Shown: positions 62,889-64,000 of the stretch, in pieces
How positions within the stretch are numbered: position 1 is the stretch's first letter
Layout of the letters: each line of letters starts with the position of its first letter
DNA from: Microbacterium sp. 2FI
GTDB lineage: Bacteria; Actinomycetota; Actinomycetes; Actinomycetales; Microbacteriaceae
Direction of reading: 5' to 3'
Assembly: GCF_005502885.1 (NCBI RefSeq)
Contig: NZ_SCMR01000002.1
Location: 124,001-188,000 of the forward strand
Length of the DNA: 64,000 bases
Position numbers and translations under genes: made by a program
Notes under the pieces: generated by a model
The model's database searches: none
What the model saw: the letters and a program-made list of their open reading frames with translations, nothing else
What the model was told of the DNA's origin: nothing

Positions 62889-63398
62889 ATGTCGAAGCTC
62901 GTCCTCACCGTCGTCGGCGACGATCGCGCCGGTCTCGTTCAAGCCCTCGCCGATATCGTGGCCGCGCACGGCGGCAACTGGGAGCGGAGCGAACTGGCAG
63001 AGCTTGCCGGCGCCTTCGCCGGGATCGTCCTCGTCTCGATCCCGGACGAGCGCGCGGCGGAGCTCACCGGCGCCCTCCAGGGCCTCGACGGGCTACTGCA
63101 GATCACCCCCCACGCACCATCGGCGACGGATGCCGACACCGAAGCCGACCGATTCACCTTCACCGTGCTCGGCAACGATCGCCCCGGGATCGTGCGCGAT
63201 GTCACGGCCGCTCTCGTGCGGCACGGTCTGAGCATCGACCGATTCACGAGCGAGACCCGCGATGCTCCGATGGCCGGCGGAACGCTGTTCGAGGCGACCG
63301 TCGTCGCCCGCGTTTCCCCCGACGCCGATGTCGATGCCGCGACCGCCGACCTCGAGCGCCTCGCCGGCGAGATCCAGGTGGATCTCACCGTCGGCTGA
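62889..63398 (+). CDS. Double ACT-domain protein (GcvR-like)
   Basis: A 169-residue protein of two ACT domains. The first is LVLTVVGDDRAGLVQALADIVAAHGGNW (shown in part: VVGDDRAGLVQALAD) at about residues 3-75. The second is FTVLGNDRPGIVRDVTAAL at about 90-165. The pattern 'GxDRxGxVxxh' is that of GcvR and related amino-acid-binding regulators. It has no DNA-binding domain, so it probably acts by binding another protein or a small ligand. The ATG at 62889 fits the leaderless -10; a GTG two codons earlier is an alternative. Confidence 0.85.
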   Translation: MSKLVLTVVGDDRAGLVQALADIVAAHGGNWERSELAELAGAFAGIVLVSIPDERAAELTGALQGLDGLLQITPHAPSATDADTEADRFTFTVLGNDRPGIVRDVTAALVRHGLSIDRFTSETRDAPMAGGTLFEATVVARVSPDADVDAATADLERLAGEIQVDLTVG

Positions 63399-63401
63399 AC
63401 C

Positions 63402-64000
63402 TCAGGCGTTCAGCGCGCGGAGGATGCGCGGGAACACGTCGACGTGCGCGCCCCGCCCGAGGAAGACGTCGGCATGACCGTATCCGGGGATCACCTCGAG
63501 CGAGTGCCTTCCCGGCTGGTGCCGCTCGAGGAACGCCATGGTCGCCTGCTGACTCGCCGGCAGGAACGCGTGGTTGTGCGCCCCCGTGATCAGCGTGAAG
63601 CGCGCGTCGGTCTTCGGCGGTGCGGCGGCGTAGCGCGCGGGACGACCTGCTCCGGGCCGGACCGAGACGTACTGCCCGGCTCGGTCGGATGCCGTCAGCT
63701 GCGCGTAGTAGCTCAGCGGCACCTTGCCGAACTCCGTCTGCACCCACTCGTGCGTCGCCTTGTCGAGGTTCGAGTGCAGCCACAGAGCGGGGTGCCCCGA
63801 CCCGAGCGCGAAGCTCGCCATGTTGCAGCCGGGGGCGCGGCACTCGGTGTGCCAGAGCCGTACGGCGTTGCGGGTGACCCGGCGGATCCCCTTCTCGGGT
63901 CCGTCCCCCCATGCGATGTCGACGTAGGACTGCTGCGTCGAGAGGATCGGGCGGATCACCCGCAGCTTCACGCGCGCGAAGGGCCGCACGACGGGATGCA
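63402..64000 (-). CDS. Alpha/beta hydrolase, C-terminal part (partial)
   Basis: The frame is open to the window edge, so the N-terminus, including any nucleophile Ser, lies outside. About 199 codons are visible. LITGAHNHAFLPASQ is the usual place of the acidic residue, and the catalytic His is in IPGYGHADVFLGRGA. This end resembles the hydrolase domains associated with actinobacterial sterol or cholesterol oxidase-like proteins. CRAPGCNM provides two Cys that may pair. It ends three bases from the ACT-domain gene, convergent. Confidence 0.75.
   Translation of the reverse strand, partial: HPVVRPFARVKLRVIRPILSTQQSYVDIAWGDGPEKGIRRVTRNAVRLWHTECRAPGCNMASFALGSGHPALWLHSNLDKATHEWVQTEFGKVPLSYYAQLTASDRAGQYVSVRPGAGRPARYAAAPPKTDARFTLITGAHNHAFLPASQQATMAFLERHQPGRHSLEVIPGYGHADVFLGRGAHVDVFPRILRALNA

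Overview
The window looks like a chromosomal segment of a high-GC actinobacterium, most likely a member of the Microbacteriaceae (Microbacterium-like). The evidence is strong G/C at third codon positions, actinobacterial family proteins (DUF3000, DUF3093, DUF3159, DUF3710, DUF4191, DUF4193, SepH, polyphosphate glucokinase, SucB_Actino-type E2), GTG starts, GlnR-type nitrogen operators and many apparently leaderless genes. Nearly all of it is housekeeping; there are no insertion sequences, prophage genes or CRISPR arrays. The family assignment is inference.

Layout. 1-3 kb: the start of aceE (leftward), tRNA-Val(UAC), a zinc-ribbon coiled-coil protein and a family A DNA polymerase. 3-13 kb: one leftward gene of about 10 kb for a secreted 3,324-residue RTX-type protein. 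13-22 kb: RNase P RNA, ppgK, then the nitrogen block glnA2-glnE rightward and glnA1 leftward. 22-30 kb: membrane and hypothetical proteins, then the leftward operon pepA-lpd-sucB, then a PAC2 protein. 30-35 kb: sigA coupled to a CofE-like ligase, an opposing ATP-grasp protein, and two coupled alanine-racemase-like genes. 35-41 kb: a second type II topoisomerase pair (parE/parC type) and a phosphodiesterase-like protein. 41-45 kb: sepH, DUF4193, DUF3093, dut-DUF3710-DUF3159. 45-50 kb: aconitase and dxs. 50-57 kb: an SPFH-like protein, and a leftward DUF3000-rnd-fadA-fadB run. 57-64 kb: an alpha/beta hydrolase, sufE, a rhodanese, zapE, amtB, a PemK/MazF-like protein, a tRNA cluster (Val-CAC, Gly-GCC, Cys-GCA, Val-GAC), an ACT-domain protein and a hydrolase cut by the window edge.

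How genes work together. glnA1, glnA2, glnE and amtB form an ammonium uptake and assimilation set; glnA1 and amtB share spaced GTnAC/GAAAC boxes that match the GlnR consensus. aceE, sucB and lpd supply 2-oxo acid dehydrogenase components. fadA and fadB form a beta-oxidation pair.

The most interesting candidate for an undescribed system is at 31.7-35.3 kb. The two adjacent alanine-racemase-like proteins have lost complementary parts. The first has a shortened barrel with Arg where the PLP lysine should be, but keeps the catalytic Tyr domain. The second keeps the barrel and PLP Lys, but has His in place of the catalytic Tyr. They look like the halves of an obligate heterodimeric racemase. The neighbouring CofE-like and ATP-grasp ligases suggest a role in a D-amino-acid conjugate, possibly the type B peptidoglycan cross-bridge of this family. 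Other notable signals are a perfect 26-bp palindrome before aconitase, a 19-bp palindrome before the DUF4193 gene, and internal repeats in the giant RTX protein.
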